In this document: positions 1 to 5,607 of the stretch, piece by piece
Layout: each line of letters starts with the position of its first letter
Position numbering within the stretch: position 1 is the first letter of the stretch
Origin: an uncultured Clostridiaceae bacterium
GTDB taxonomy: Bacteria; Bacillota; Clostridia; TANB77; CAG-508
Direction: 5' to 3'
DNA: 8,093 nt
NCBI GenBank assembly: GCA_958402495.1
Contig: CATXTS010000091.1
Span: 1-8,093, forward strand
The notes under the pieces: generated by a model
The model's database searches: none
The model's input: the letters and a program-made list of their open reading frames with translations, nothing else
What the model was told of the DNA's origin: nothing
Program-made: the position numbers and the translations under genes

Positions 1-2
1 GT

Positions 3-173
3 TTAATACATATTTCACAAATTTGTGAGAGAAAAATTACAAAACCAGAAGAAGAATTAAGTCTAGAAAAACATGTAAATGCTAAAATTATTGATTTAGA
101 TAAAGAAAATCAAAGAATAGAACTTTCTATAAAAGAAATAGAAGGAACTAGCCAAGAATATAGAGAAGAATAA
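3..173 (+). CDS. C-terminal end of an S1 RNA-binding domain protein (partial, 5' end outside window)
   Basis: An open frame enters from the left edge and gives 56 residues before TAA at 171-173. It begins LIHISQI and continues to a segment ending RIELSIKEI, which match the later strands of an S1 OB-fold (usual pattern G-L-[VI]-H-[IV]-S ... V.V.D.E...I.LS.K). An acidic tail of about ten residues follows. S1 domains bind single-stranded RNA. The protein could be ribosomal protein S1 or, as is common in Clostridia, the S1 part of an IspH-S1 fusion; the visible fragment cannot decide. The typA start codon lies 14 bases after its stop with no room for a promoter, so the two are probably one transcript. 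The S1 identity is well supported; the full-length protein is unknown. Confidence 0.8.
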   Translation, partial: LIHISQICERKITKPEEELSLEKHVNAKIIDLDKENQRIELSIKEIEGTSQEYREE

Positions 174-187
174 GAGGGAAAAAGAAA

Positions 188-1996
188 ATGAAAAATGAAA
201 ATATCAGAAATATAGCCATTATTGCGCACGTAGACCATGGAAAAACTACTTTAGTAGATGCTCTACTAAGACAAAGCCATGTCTTTAGAGAAAATGAACA
301 AGTAGCCGAAAGAGTTATGGACTCTAATGACCTTGAAAAAGAAAGAGGAATTACGATTCTTTCTAAAAATACCTCTGTTATGTACAATGGTATTAAAATT
401 AATATTGTAGATACACCAGGACATGCGGACTTTGGTGGAGAAGTAGAACGTGTATTAAAAACTGTAGATGGTGTACTTTTATTAGTAGATGCTTTCGAAG
501 GACCAATGCCACAAACTAGAGAAGTATTAAAAAAATCATTAGCTTTAAATTTAAAGCCAATTGTAGTTATCAATAAGATAGATAGACCAGGTTCTAATCC
601 AGCAAAAGTCGTAGACCAAGTATTAGAACTATTTATAGAATTAAACGCAAATGACGACCAATTAGAATTCCCAGTGGTATATGCTTCTGCTAAAAATGGA
701 ATTGCTAAAATGAGCCTAGAAGAAGAATCAGACAATATTACTTGTATATTTGATACCATTATAAAATATATTGCTGCACCAGATTGTGAAATTGAAGGAC
801 CAGCACAAATGTTAGTTTCGAATATAGATTATGCTGATTATTTAGGAAGAATTGCAATAGGCAGAATTGAAAGAGGAACGATTCAATCAGGAATGCCAGT
901 AGCCATATGTAAACAAGATAAAAATGCACAAGGAAAAGTAGCAAAATTATTTACTTACCAAGGACTAAAAAGAGTAGAATCAGAACAAGCATCTGCAGGA
1001 GACATTGTTGCTCTATCAGGAATAGCTGATATCTCTATAGGAGACACTATCTGTGACTTAAATAATCCAGAAAAAATACCATTTGTTGATATAGATGAGC
1101 CAACGGTATCTATGACATTTAGTGTAAACAATGGACCATTTGCAGGAAAAGAAGGACAATTTATCACTTCTCGACATATTCGTGATAGATTATTTAAAGA
1201 GCTAGAAAGAAATGTAAGTTTACGAGTAAAAGAAACGGATTCAGCAGATAGCTTTGAAGTATGCGGACGAGGAGAACTACATTTATCAGTATTAATTGAA
1301 ACTATGAGAAGAGAAGGTTTTGAATTATTAGTATCACGTCCAAAAGTAATTTTCAAAGAAATAGATGGCGTTAAATGTGAACCGATGGAAAAACTAGTTG
1401 TGAATGTACCAGATGAATCTATAGGAACTGTTATTGAAAAATTAGGAAGACGAAAAGCAGAAATGGTTAACATGGAACCAGCAGAAGAAGGACATACAAA
1501 AGTAGAATTTAAAATACCAGCTAGAGGACTAATTGGCTATAGAACTGAATTTTTAACAGACACCAAAGGAACAGGAACCATGAACTCTATTTTTGATTGT
1601 TATGAACCATATAAAGGGGAAATCCAAGCAAGAACTAGAGGTGTATTAGTTGCATTTGAACAAGGAACTTCTGTAACCTATGGACTATACAACGCACAAG
1701 AAAGAGGAGAACTATTAATAGGTGCAGGAGTGGATGTATATGAAGGTATGATAGTAGGTATTAACTCAAGAAATGAAGATATCGCTATCAATGTATGCAA
1801 AGAAAAACATCTAACTAATACTAGAGCATCTGGTTCAGACGATGCCTTACGTTTAGTACCACCACTACAAATGTCATTAGAAAAAGCAATAGAATTCATA
1901 GCAGAAGACGAATTAGTAGAAGTAACTCCTAAAAACATTCGTCTAAGAAAGAAAACCTTAGATACCAAAACAAGAGAAAGAGAAGCTAGAAGATAG
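188..1996 (+). CDS. typA: Ribosome-associated translational GTPase TypA/BipA
   Basis: The 602-residue product is full length for TypA/BipA (about 600-615). All GTPase motifs are visible: P-loop AHVDHGKTT at 13-21, switch I RGITI at 53-57, DTPGH at 75-79, NKID at 129-132 and SAK at 167-169. After the G domain come a beta-barrel domain II (about 200-290), two EF-G-like alpha/beta domains (about 300-470), and the TypA-specific C-terminal domain with the RGxLxxYRTEFL-type stretch near 450-460 and a basic RLRKKT...REREARR tail. By family knowledge it binds the 70S ribosome in the cytoplasm, helps 50S assembly and is needed for growth at low temperature and under stress. The ATG at 188 is set by the purine-rich GAGGG 9 bases upstream. 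It probably shares an operon with the upstream S1 gene. Its TAG stop overlaps the first base of a palindromic element. Confidence 0.97.
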   Translation: MKNENIRNIAIIAHVDHGKTTLVDALLRQSHVFRENEQVAERVMDSNDLEKERGITILSKNTSVMYNGIKINIVDTPGHADFGGEVERVLKTVDGVLLLVDAFEGPMPQTREVLKKSLALNLKPIVVINKIDRPGSNPAKVVDQVLELFIELNANDDQLEFPVVYASAKNGIAKMSLEEESDNITCIFDTIIKYIAAPDCEIEGPAQMLVSNIDYADYLGRIAIGRIERGTIQSGMPVAICKQDKNAQGKVAKLFTYQGLKRVESEQASAGDIVALSGIADISIGDTICDLNNPEKIPFVDIDEPTVSMTFSVNNGPFAGKEGQFITSRHIRDRLFKELERNVSLRVKETDSADSFEVCGRGELHLSVLIETMRREGFELLVSRPKVIFKEIDGVKCEPMEKLVVNVPDESIGTVIEKLGRRKAEMVNMEPAEEGHTKVEFKIPARGLIGYRTEFLTDTKGTGTMNSIFDCYEPYKGEIQARTRGVLVAFEQGTSVTYGLYNAQERGELLIGAGVDVYEGMIVGINSRNEDIAINVCKEKHLTNTRASGSDDALRLVPPLQMSLEKAIEFIAEDELVEVTPKNIRLRKKTLDTKTREREARR

Positions 1997-2050
1997 TGTC
2001 CATATGTACCTGGTACCGATGGACAAAAGTGTCCAAGGGGGACACATATG
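1996..2050. repeat. REP-like compound palindromic element at the typA stop codon
   Basis: Fifty-five bases carry nested inverted repeats. GTCCAT (1998-2003) pairs with ATGGAC (2019-2024) around an inner GTACC/GGTAC hairpin (2006-2010 with 2012-2016). GTGTCC (2029-2034) pairs with GGACAC (2040-2045) over a 5-base loop. GTGTCC also occurs directly at 1996-2001 and can pair with the same GGACAC; GGAC (2021-2024) can then pair with GTCC (2031-2034), giving a closed three-way fold. CATATG stands at both ends (2001-2006 and 2045-2050). It is much richer in G and C than its surroundings and has no T run after it, so it is not a normal terminator. It looks like a dispersed palindromic repeat (REP/MITE class). 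Membership of a repeat family is inferred, since only one complete copy lies in this window. Confidence 0.55.
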
Positions 2051-2066
2051 ATAAGATATAAAAGTC

Positions 2067-2105
2067 AAGAGAAATAGGAGGAAGACAAAGAATCCTATTT
2101 CTTTT
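2067..2105 (+). terminator. U-rich hairpin between typA and trmR (weak terminator or attenuator)
   Basis: A 13-bp stem (2067-2079 with 2093-2105, one G-U pair) has a 13-base loop and ends in CTTTTCC. The shape fits an intrinsic terminator for the typA transcript, but the stem is mostly A-T and the T tract is part of it. No promoter fits in the 15 bases between its end and the trmR ribosome-binding site, so trmR transcription must pass through it. That suggests partial termination or attenuation. Confidence 0.5.
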
Positions 2106-2127
2106 CCTATAAACAAGGAGATAAAAT

Positions 2128-2718
2128 ATGAATGTAGAAGAATTAGAAAAAGTTAAGCAAAAAGCATTAGAAGAGCATATTCCTATTATTATGGATGATA
2201 CATTAGAAGTAATAGCAGATATCTTAAGCCAGATAAAACCAAAAAAGATTTTAGAAATTGGAACAGCAGTTGGTTATTCTGCTATGTGTTTTTCTAAATA
2301 TTTACAAGATAATGGTTGGATTGATACTATAGAAAGAGAAAAAGAGAGAATTGAAGAAGCAAAAAAGAATATCCAAAAAGTAGGAATAGAAAACAAAATT
2401 CATATTTGGGAAGGTGATGCTGTGGAGATTTTACCAACAATGCAAGAAACTTATGATATGGTATTTATTGATGCAGCAAAGGGAAAATATCCATTCTTCT
2501 TAAAAGAGGCTTTGCGTATGCTATCACCACAAGGCATTATTTTAGCAGATAATGTGTTATATAAGGGATATGTTATGGGAGACTATAATAAGCATAAACA
2601 ACGTACAGCTGTTAGAAACTTGCGTGAATATATTAGTGAAGTAACGCAAAATCCTGATTTAGAAACACAGATTCTAGAAGTAGGAGATGGTTTGGCTATT
2701 TCTAGAAGAAAAGGTTAA
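2128..2718 (+). CDS. trmR: tRNA 5-hydroxyuridine(34) O-methyltransferase TrmR (YrrM-like, SAM-dependent)
   Basis: The 196-residue protein is a class I SAM-dependent O-methyltransferase of the COMT-like type. The SAM-binding motif I is ILEIGTAVGYS at 41-51, motif II ends in the acidic E69, and the metal-binding residues of this family appear as D115 (in FIDAAK) and D141-N142 (in ADNV). The closest characterised relative I recognise is B. subtilis YrrM/TrmR, which methylates 5-hydroxyuridine at tRNA position 34 to 5-methoxyuridine with Mg2+. The nearby U32 gene, which would make the hydroxyuridine substrate, supports that role. The product is about 20 residues shorter at the N terminus than YrrM; AAGGAG (2115-2120) seven bases before the ATG and an in-frame stop at 2122-2124 fix the start. 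It may be transcribed by readthrough from typA. A generic small-molecule O-methyltransferase remains possible. Confidence 0.8.
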   Translation: MNVEELEKVKQKALEEHIPIIMDDTLEVIADILSQIKPKKILEIGTAVGYSAMCFSKYLQDNGWIDTIEREKERIEEAKKNIQKVGIENKIHIWEGDAVEILPTMQETYDMVFIDAAKGKYPFFLKEALRMLSPQGIILADNVLYKGYVMGDYNKHKQRTAVRNLREYISEVTQNPDLETQILEVGDGLAISRRKG

Positions 2719-2737
2719 AAAAGATATAAGATAAGCA

Positions 2738-2778
2738 AAAAAGATATCATCGCTTGGTTTAAGCGATGATATCTTTTT
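2738..2778. terminator. Bidirectional intrinsic terminator between trmR and the XRE gene
   Basis: A perfect 18-bp stem (2738-2755 with 2761-2778) closes on the 5-base loop GGTTT. The plus strand ends in TTTTT and the minus strand in TTTTTT, so it can stop both convergent transcripts. The XRE stop codon (2759-2761) sits in the loop and stem base, and the 3' arm encodes the last residues of the XRE protein. Confidence 0.93.
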
Positions 2779-3166
2779 CTTCTTTTAATTCATTAATGAA
2801 GTCTTTGTTATTATCTAATAATTCTTTAATCAGTGTTAATTGAGAAGGTGTTAATCTTTTCTTTGCATTTAAAGCACCCAAAGATTCTAATTTTTTTTGA
2901 ATCTCTCGCATATCTGCATTACCTGCCTGGGCATGTGAACGTGCAGAAGAGGCATTCCTATGAGAAGTTAATCCAACTAAGTAGTCTACGGATGTATGAA
3001 AAACTTCTGCAATTTTAGCAACAATTTCTAAACGTGGAATTCTTTCACCACTTAAATATCTAGAGATGGTTACATTGGTTGTGCCAACCCTATTAGCGAG
3101 CTCAATTTGAGACATATCCTTTTCTTCCATTAATGTTTCTAATCTTTTTATAAAGATGTCTTGCAT
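2759..3166 (-). CDS. XRE/Cro-CI family helix-turn-helix transcriptional regulator
   Basis: With the start at 3166 the protein has 135 residues. Residues 5-66 form an HTH_3 domain: the helix-turn-helix covers about 19-40 (SQIELANRVG turn, then TTNVTISRYLSG) and the domain ends with the family-typical YLVGL at 62-66. A polar linker rich in Ser, Ala and His (about 67-88) leads to a charged helical C terminus (about 89-135) that probably mediates dimerisation; no ligand-binding or peptidase domain is visible. It should bind DNA as a dimer. An upstream ATG at 3178 is in frame but has no ribosome-binding site, while GGAGGG lies just before 3166. The gene sits convergent to trmR and divergent from trhP. 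A palindrome over its own -10 box suggests autorepression; target genes are unknown. Confidence 0.88.
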   Translation of the reverse strand: MQDIFIKRLETLMEEKDMSQIELANRVGTTNVTISRYLSGERIPRLEIVAKIAEVFHTSVDYLVGLTSHRNASSARSHAQAGNADMREIQKKLESLGALNAKKRLTPSQLTLIKELLDNNKDFINELKEEKDIIA

Positions 3167-3170
3167 TTTT

Positions 3171-3176
3171 CCCTCC
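3171..3176 (-). promoter_or_regulatory. Ribosome-binding site deciding the XRE start
   Basis: On the minus strand GGAGGG stands four bases before the ATG at 3166. It lies downstream of the alternative ATG at 3178, which has no purine-rich site before it, so the shorter 135-residue protein is preferred. Confidence 0.75.
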
Positions 3177-3191
3177 ATTTAAACAGAATTC

Positions 3192-3214
3192 ACTATTACC
3201 CATATTATAATAGT
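3192..3214. promoter_or_regulatory. XRE promoter -10 box within a candidate operator palindrome
   Basis: On the minus strand a perfect TATAAT (3204-3209) would start transcription near 3197, about 30 bases before the XRE start codon. No good -35 box is visible at the usual distance. A 23-bp dyad, ACTATTA-N9-TAATAGT (3192-3198 and 3208-3214), straddles this -10 box. Its size and place fit an operator for a dimeric XRE repressor, here probably its own gene product. The dyad is AT-rich, so chance is a real alternative. Confidence 0.45.
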
Positions 3215-3325
3215 TAAATGGCAATAGAAGAAAAATGTTACCAAAGTGATAAAAACGAATATGAAATTAAAAAATGACAATATTTGTAAAGAACAAAGAG
3301 AAATATATAAAATAAAAAAAGAAGG

Positions 3326-3354
3326 ATGAAAAAGCTAAAAAAATGTGATATAAT
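3326..3354 (+). promoter_or_regulatory. trhP promoter (extended -10)
   Basis: TATAAT at 3349-3354 is directly preceded by TGA, making an extended -10 element. ATGAAA (3326-3331) 17 bases upstream matches the -35 consensus at four of six positions. Transcription would start near 3361, giving a leader of about 28 bases with AGAGGT (3375-3380) as ribosome-binding site. A weaker alternative pair, TTGTAA (3284-3289) and TATAAA (3306-3311) with 16-bp spacing, lies further upstream. Confidence 0.7.
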
Positions 3355-3388
3355 AGAAATCGATAATAGAAAAGAGAGGTAATAAAAT

Positions 3389-4618
3389 ATGAAAAAACCA
3401 GAATTATTAGCGCCAGCAGGTTCATTTGAAAAAGCAAAAATTGCATTTTTATATGGAGCAGATGCTGTATATGCAGGAACGCCTAGTTTATCTTTAAGGT
3501 CTAGGTCAGCCATGCAAGATAACCATTTAGTAGATACCATAACATATGCCCATAGTATTGGCAAAAAAGTATATGTGGCAATTAATATTTATGCTTGGGA
3601 TGAAAATTATGAAGAGATAAAAAAACAAGCACAAATTTTAGATGATTTAAAAGTAGATGGCATTATAGTAGCAGATGGAGGCGTTGTAGAAATGATTAAG
3701 CAATATGCAACGCATACACCAATTCATATTAGTACACAAGCCAATACGATTAGTTATCATTCTGCTAATTTTTGGTACCATAATGGGGCTAAAAGAGTAA
3801 TTCTAGGAAGAGAAATGAGTAAAGCACAAATAAAAGAATTAATGGAAAACAAACCAGAAGATTTAGAAGTAGAAATGTTTATTCATGGTGCTTTATGTTT
3901 TGGTTATTCGGGAAGATGCTTTTTAAGTGATTTTTTATCTGGTAGAAGTGCCAATTTAGGAGATTGTGTACAAAGTTGTAGATGGGCCTATAATGTATAT
4001 GTAGAAGAAGCCAATAAACCAGGGAACTTAATGCCAGTAGAACATGATGAAAAAGGAACCTATATCTTTTCTTCTAAAGATTTATGCTTGATAGAACAAA
4101 TACCAGAGATTGTAGAAATGGGAATCGATAGTTTAAAAATAGAAGGAAGACTGAAAACAGAATATTATTTAGCTTCTGTCGTAAATACCTATCGTCATGC
4201 TATTGATGACTATTGCAACAATCCAGAACACTATGATGCTACCATTTATAAGAAGGAATTGGAGAAAACCAAGACGAGGAGTTTAACGACTTTCTATTTT
4301 GAAGATAGAAATAATAAAGATTTCCAAGAATATGAAGGAAAACAATATAATCCAGATTATGAGTTTGGTGGAAAAGTGGTTGGAAGTGAAGATGGTAAGA
4401 CGATTATTGAGATTAAGAATAAATTAAAAGTAGGCGATATTTTAGAGATATTAATTCCAAATCAAATAGAGCCAAAACAATTTACAATTGAAAAGTTGTG
4501 GGATATGGAAACAGATGAGGAAATAGACCAAGTAAATCCTGGAAAAGCAGAACAAAAGGTAAAAATGAAATTACCAATACCAGTAGAAACAAACTGGATT
4601 TTAAGAAGAAAAAAATAA
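3389..4618 (+). CDS. trhP: U32-family tRNA wobble-uridine hydroxylation protein TrhP (annotated elsewhere as U32 peptidase)
   Basis: The 409-residue protein belongs to the U32/YegQ/YrrO family. An N-terminal PELLAPAGS followed by a GADAVYAG segment opens the TIM-barrel-like domain. The U32 signature is complete at 162-180 (E-x-F-x2-G-A-L-C ... G-R-C-F-L-S). Four cysteines, C170, C177, C193 and C197, are placed as in YegQ and could hold an iron-sulfur cluster (inference). A DSLKIEGR motif follows near 253-260 and a small beta-rich domain fills about 330-409. Although named peptidases, E. coli YegQ (TrhP) and B. subtilis YrrN/YrrO are required for prephenate-dependent 5-hydroxyuridine formation at tRNA position 34. 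The length matches the YrrO/YegQ type. The TrmR gene upstream would methylate its product. Another U32 role, such as rRNA or ubiquinone hydroxylation, is less likely in this context. Confidence 0.85.
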   Translation: MKKPELLAPAGSFEKAKIAFLYGADAVYAGTPSLSLRSRSAMQDNHLVDTITYAHSIGKKVYVAINIYAWDENYEEIKKQAQILDDLKVDGIIVADGGVVEMIKQYATHTPIHISTQANTISYHSANFWYHNGAKRVILGREMSKAQIKELMENKPEDLEVEMFIHGALCFGYSGRCFLSDFLSGRSANLGDCVQSCRWAYNVYVEEANKPGNLMPVEHDEKGTYIFSSKDLCLIEQIPEIVEMGIDSLKIEGRLKTEYYLASVVNTYRHAIDDYCNNPEHYDATIYKKELEKTKTRSLTTFYFEDRNNKDFQEYEGKQYNPDYEFGGKVVGSEDGKTIIEIKNKLKVGDILEILIPNQIEPKQFTIEKLWDMETDEEIDQVNPGKAEQKVKMKLPIPVETNWILRRKK

Positions 4619-4628
4619 AAGAATATAG

Positions 4629-4664
4629 AAAAGAAAAGCAGATAGACAATCTGCTTTCCTTTTT
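4629..4664. terminator. Bidirectional terminator between trhP and the DUF368 gene
   Basis: AAAGCAGAT (4635-4643) pairs with ATCTGCTTT (4649-4657) over a 5-base loop. After one mismatch, A-T pairs extend the stem outward (4629-4633 with 4659-4663). The plus strand finishes with CCTTTTT and the minus strand with CTTTTCTTTTC. The end of the DUF368 gene (stop at 4663-4665) just overlaps the hairpin's right edge. Confidence 0.85.
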
Positions 4665-5469
4665 AATTAGAACGATTTTCTAGAAAATTTGCTAATAAAA
4701 AGGCTAGGATAAAACCAATGAAACTAACCATATGTAAAAAATCAAAGGAAAAACCAGGAAAGAGTATCAAAACAGAGCCTAATACAAAACCAATAATCGT
4801 ATAAAAGGTCTGACAATAATAGTGTTTTAATAAGTGACGAATCATAACTAAGAATAGGAGACAACCAACCACTAATCCAATTCCCATAGGGATTAAAATA
4901 GAAAACTCTAAAGAAGAGATGGCATGTAAATAGACATCATACATACCAAGGCACATTAAAATGACACTACTGCTTACTCCTGGAACGACGACACCAATAG
5001 ACATACTAAAACCAGATAGAATAAGATACATAAAAGAATTAGCAGAAGTAGGTGATAAACTATGGGACAGATGGTCTTCTAATTGAATCATCCAAATGCC
5101 AATAACAAAGGCAACGAATGTATAAAAAAGATAATGTAAACAAAACCCTTTATTTTTATTAGCTTGTTTGAATAAAGCAGGAATACTACCTAATATCAGT
5201 CCGATAAAGACAAATTTAGTAGGAACTTCAAAACTAGTAAATAAGTAACTTAGGAGGTTACCAAAAGCAATAACACCAAGAATACCTCCTATCAATAGAG
5301 GTAACAGAAAACGAATATGGCTTTTAAAATCATGGAAAATATCTAAAATACTATTTACTAGTTTTTCATAAATTCCAAAAATAACACAAAGAACACCACT
5401 ACTAATACCAGGTAAAATAGCACCTGCACCAATAGCAATTCCTTTAAAGATATCTATTATATATTTCAT
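4663..5469 (-). CDS. popT: DUF368 membrane protein, PopT-like undecaprenyl-phosphate transporter
   Basis: The 268-residue protein is almost wholly hydrophobic, with about eight membrane segments and no signal peptide. It has the DUF368 internal repeat: KGIAIGAGAILPGISSG near 9-25 followed by FGIYEKL, and SIGVVVPGVSSS near 157-168 followed by LGMYD. GLILGSIPALF at 90-100 is also family-typical. DUF368 proteins (PopT) and DedA proteins (UptA) have been shown to return undecaprenyl phosphate across the membrane for reuse in cell-wall synthesis. The usual PGVSGG and PGxSGS motifs here read PGISSG and PGVSSS, a subfamily-like variation. The ATG at 5469 follows AGAGGTG by seven bases. The gene is divergent from the NagZ-like gene, and its leader has a strong hairpin. 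The family call is firm; the substrate is by homology. Confidence 0.85.
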   Translation of the reverse strand: MKYIIDIFKGIAIGAGAILPGISSGVLCVIFGIYEKLVNSILDIFHDFKSHIRFLLPLLIGGILGVIAFGNLLSYLFTSFEVPTKFVFIGLILGSIPALFKQANKNKGFCLHYLFYTFVAFVIGIWMIQLEDHLSHSLSPTSANSFMYLILSGFSMSIGVVVPGVSSSVILMCLGMYDVYLHAISSLEFSILIPMGIGLVVGCLLFLVMIRHLLKHYYCQTFYTIIGFVLGSVLILFPGFSFDFLHMVSFIGFILAFLLANFLENRSN

Positions 5470-5484
5470 AACTTTGCACCTCTA

Positions 5485-5534
5485 CTTTCTATCTTTATTC
5501 ATTAAAAAGAAAGTTCATGAATAAAGATAGAAAG
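5485..5534. repeat. Perfect 18-bp inverted repeat in the DUF368/popT leader
   Basis: The arm at 5485-5502 (CTTTCTATCTTTATTCAT) is the exact reverse complement of 5517-5534, with a 14-base spacer. It lies downstream of the predicted popT start of transcription (near 5542), so the popT mRNA would carry an 18-bp hairpin ending one base before its AGAGGTG ribosome-binding site. It is not at the 3' end of either neighbour, so it is not a simple gene terminator. It could be a translation-control hairpin, an attenuator (the minus-strand loop is T-rich), or a long operator. The structure is certain; the role is open. Confidence 0.8.
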
Positions 5535-5548
5535 ATAAAAGGAAAAGT

Positions 5549-5576
5549 ATTGTATCTGAATAGACCATTGTGTTAA
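5549..5576 (-). promoter_or_regulatory. popT promoter
   Basis: On the minus strand TTAACA (plus 5571-5576, five of six consensus bases) and TACAAT (plus 5549-5554, five of six) are separated by 16 bp. Transcription would begin near 5542, giving a leader of about 70 bases that contains the inverted repeat. Confidence 0.6.
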
Positions 5577-5579
5577 AAT
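5550..5579 (+). promoter_or_regulatory. nagZ-like gene promoter
   Basis: TAAAAT at 5574-5579 is preceded by TGT, making an extended -10, and TTGTAT (5550-5555) lies 18 bp upstream. Both boxes fall on the same bases as the boxes of the oppositely directed popT promoter, so the two polymerase sites overlap almost completely. The leader would be about 20-25 bases. Confidence 0.55.
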
Positions 5580-5607
5580 AGCATAAAGAGATATAAGGGA
5601 GAAACAT

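Noticed and set aside
148..1968. Open frames on the minus strand opposite typA (148-759, 759-944, 955-1473, 1678-1968)
   Set aside because: They lie fully antisense to a complete, highly conserved GTPase gene, lack ribosome-binding sites, and translate to Ser/Ile/Phe-rich sequences typical of complements of purine-rich coding DNA.
2833..3018. Plus-strand frame of 61 codons inside the XRE gene
   Set aside because: It is antisense to a well-defined regulator gene, without a ribosome-binding site or recognisable motif.
3167..3178. Longer XRE protein starting at 3178
   Set aside because: The ATG has no ribosome-binding site, and GGAGGG falls between it and the better start at 3166.
3238..3564. 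Minus-strand frame of 108 codons over the trhP promoter and 5' end
   Set aside because: It overlaps the trhP promoter and conserved N-terminal coding sequence, and its product is a low-complexity Phe/Leu-rich string from A-rich intergenic DNA.
3389..4618. Secreted protease or collagenase function for the U32 protein
   Set aside because: There is no signal peptide, the characterised YegQ/YrrO-type relatives act in tRNA hydroxylation, and the neighbouring TrmR gene fits that pathway.
5485..5534. Invertible promoter segment flanked by inverted repeats
   Set aside because: The 14-base spacer is too short for a recombinase-inverted segment, and no invertase gene is near.
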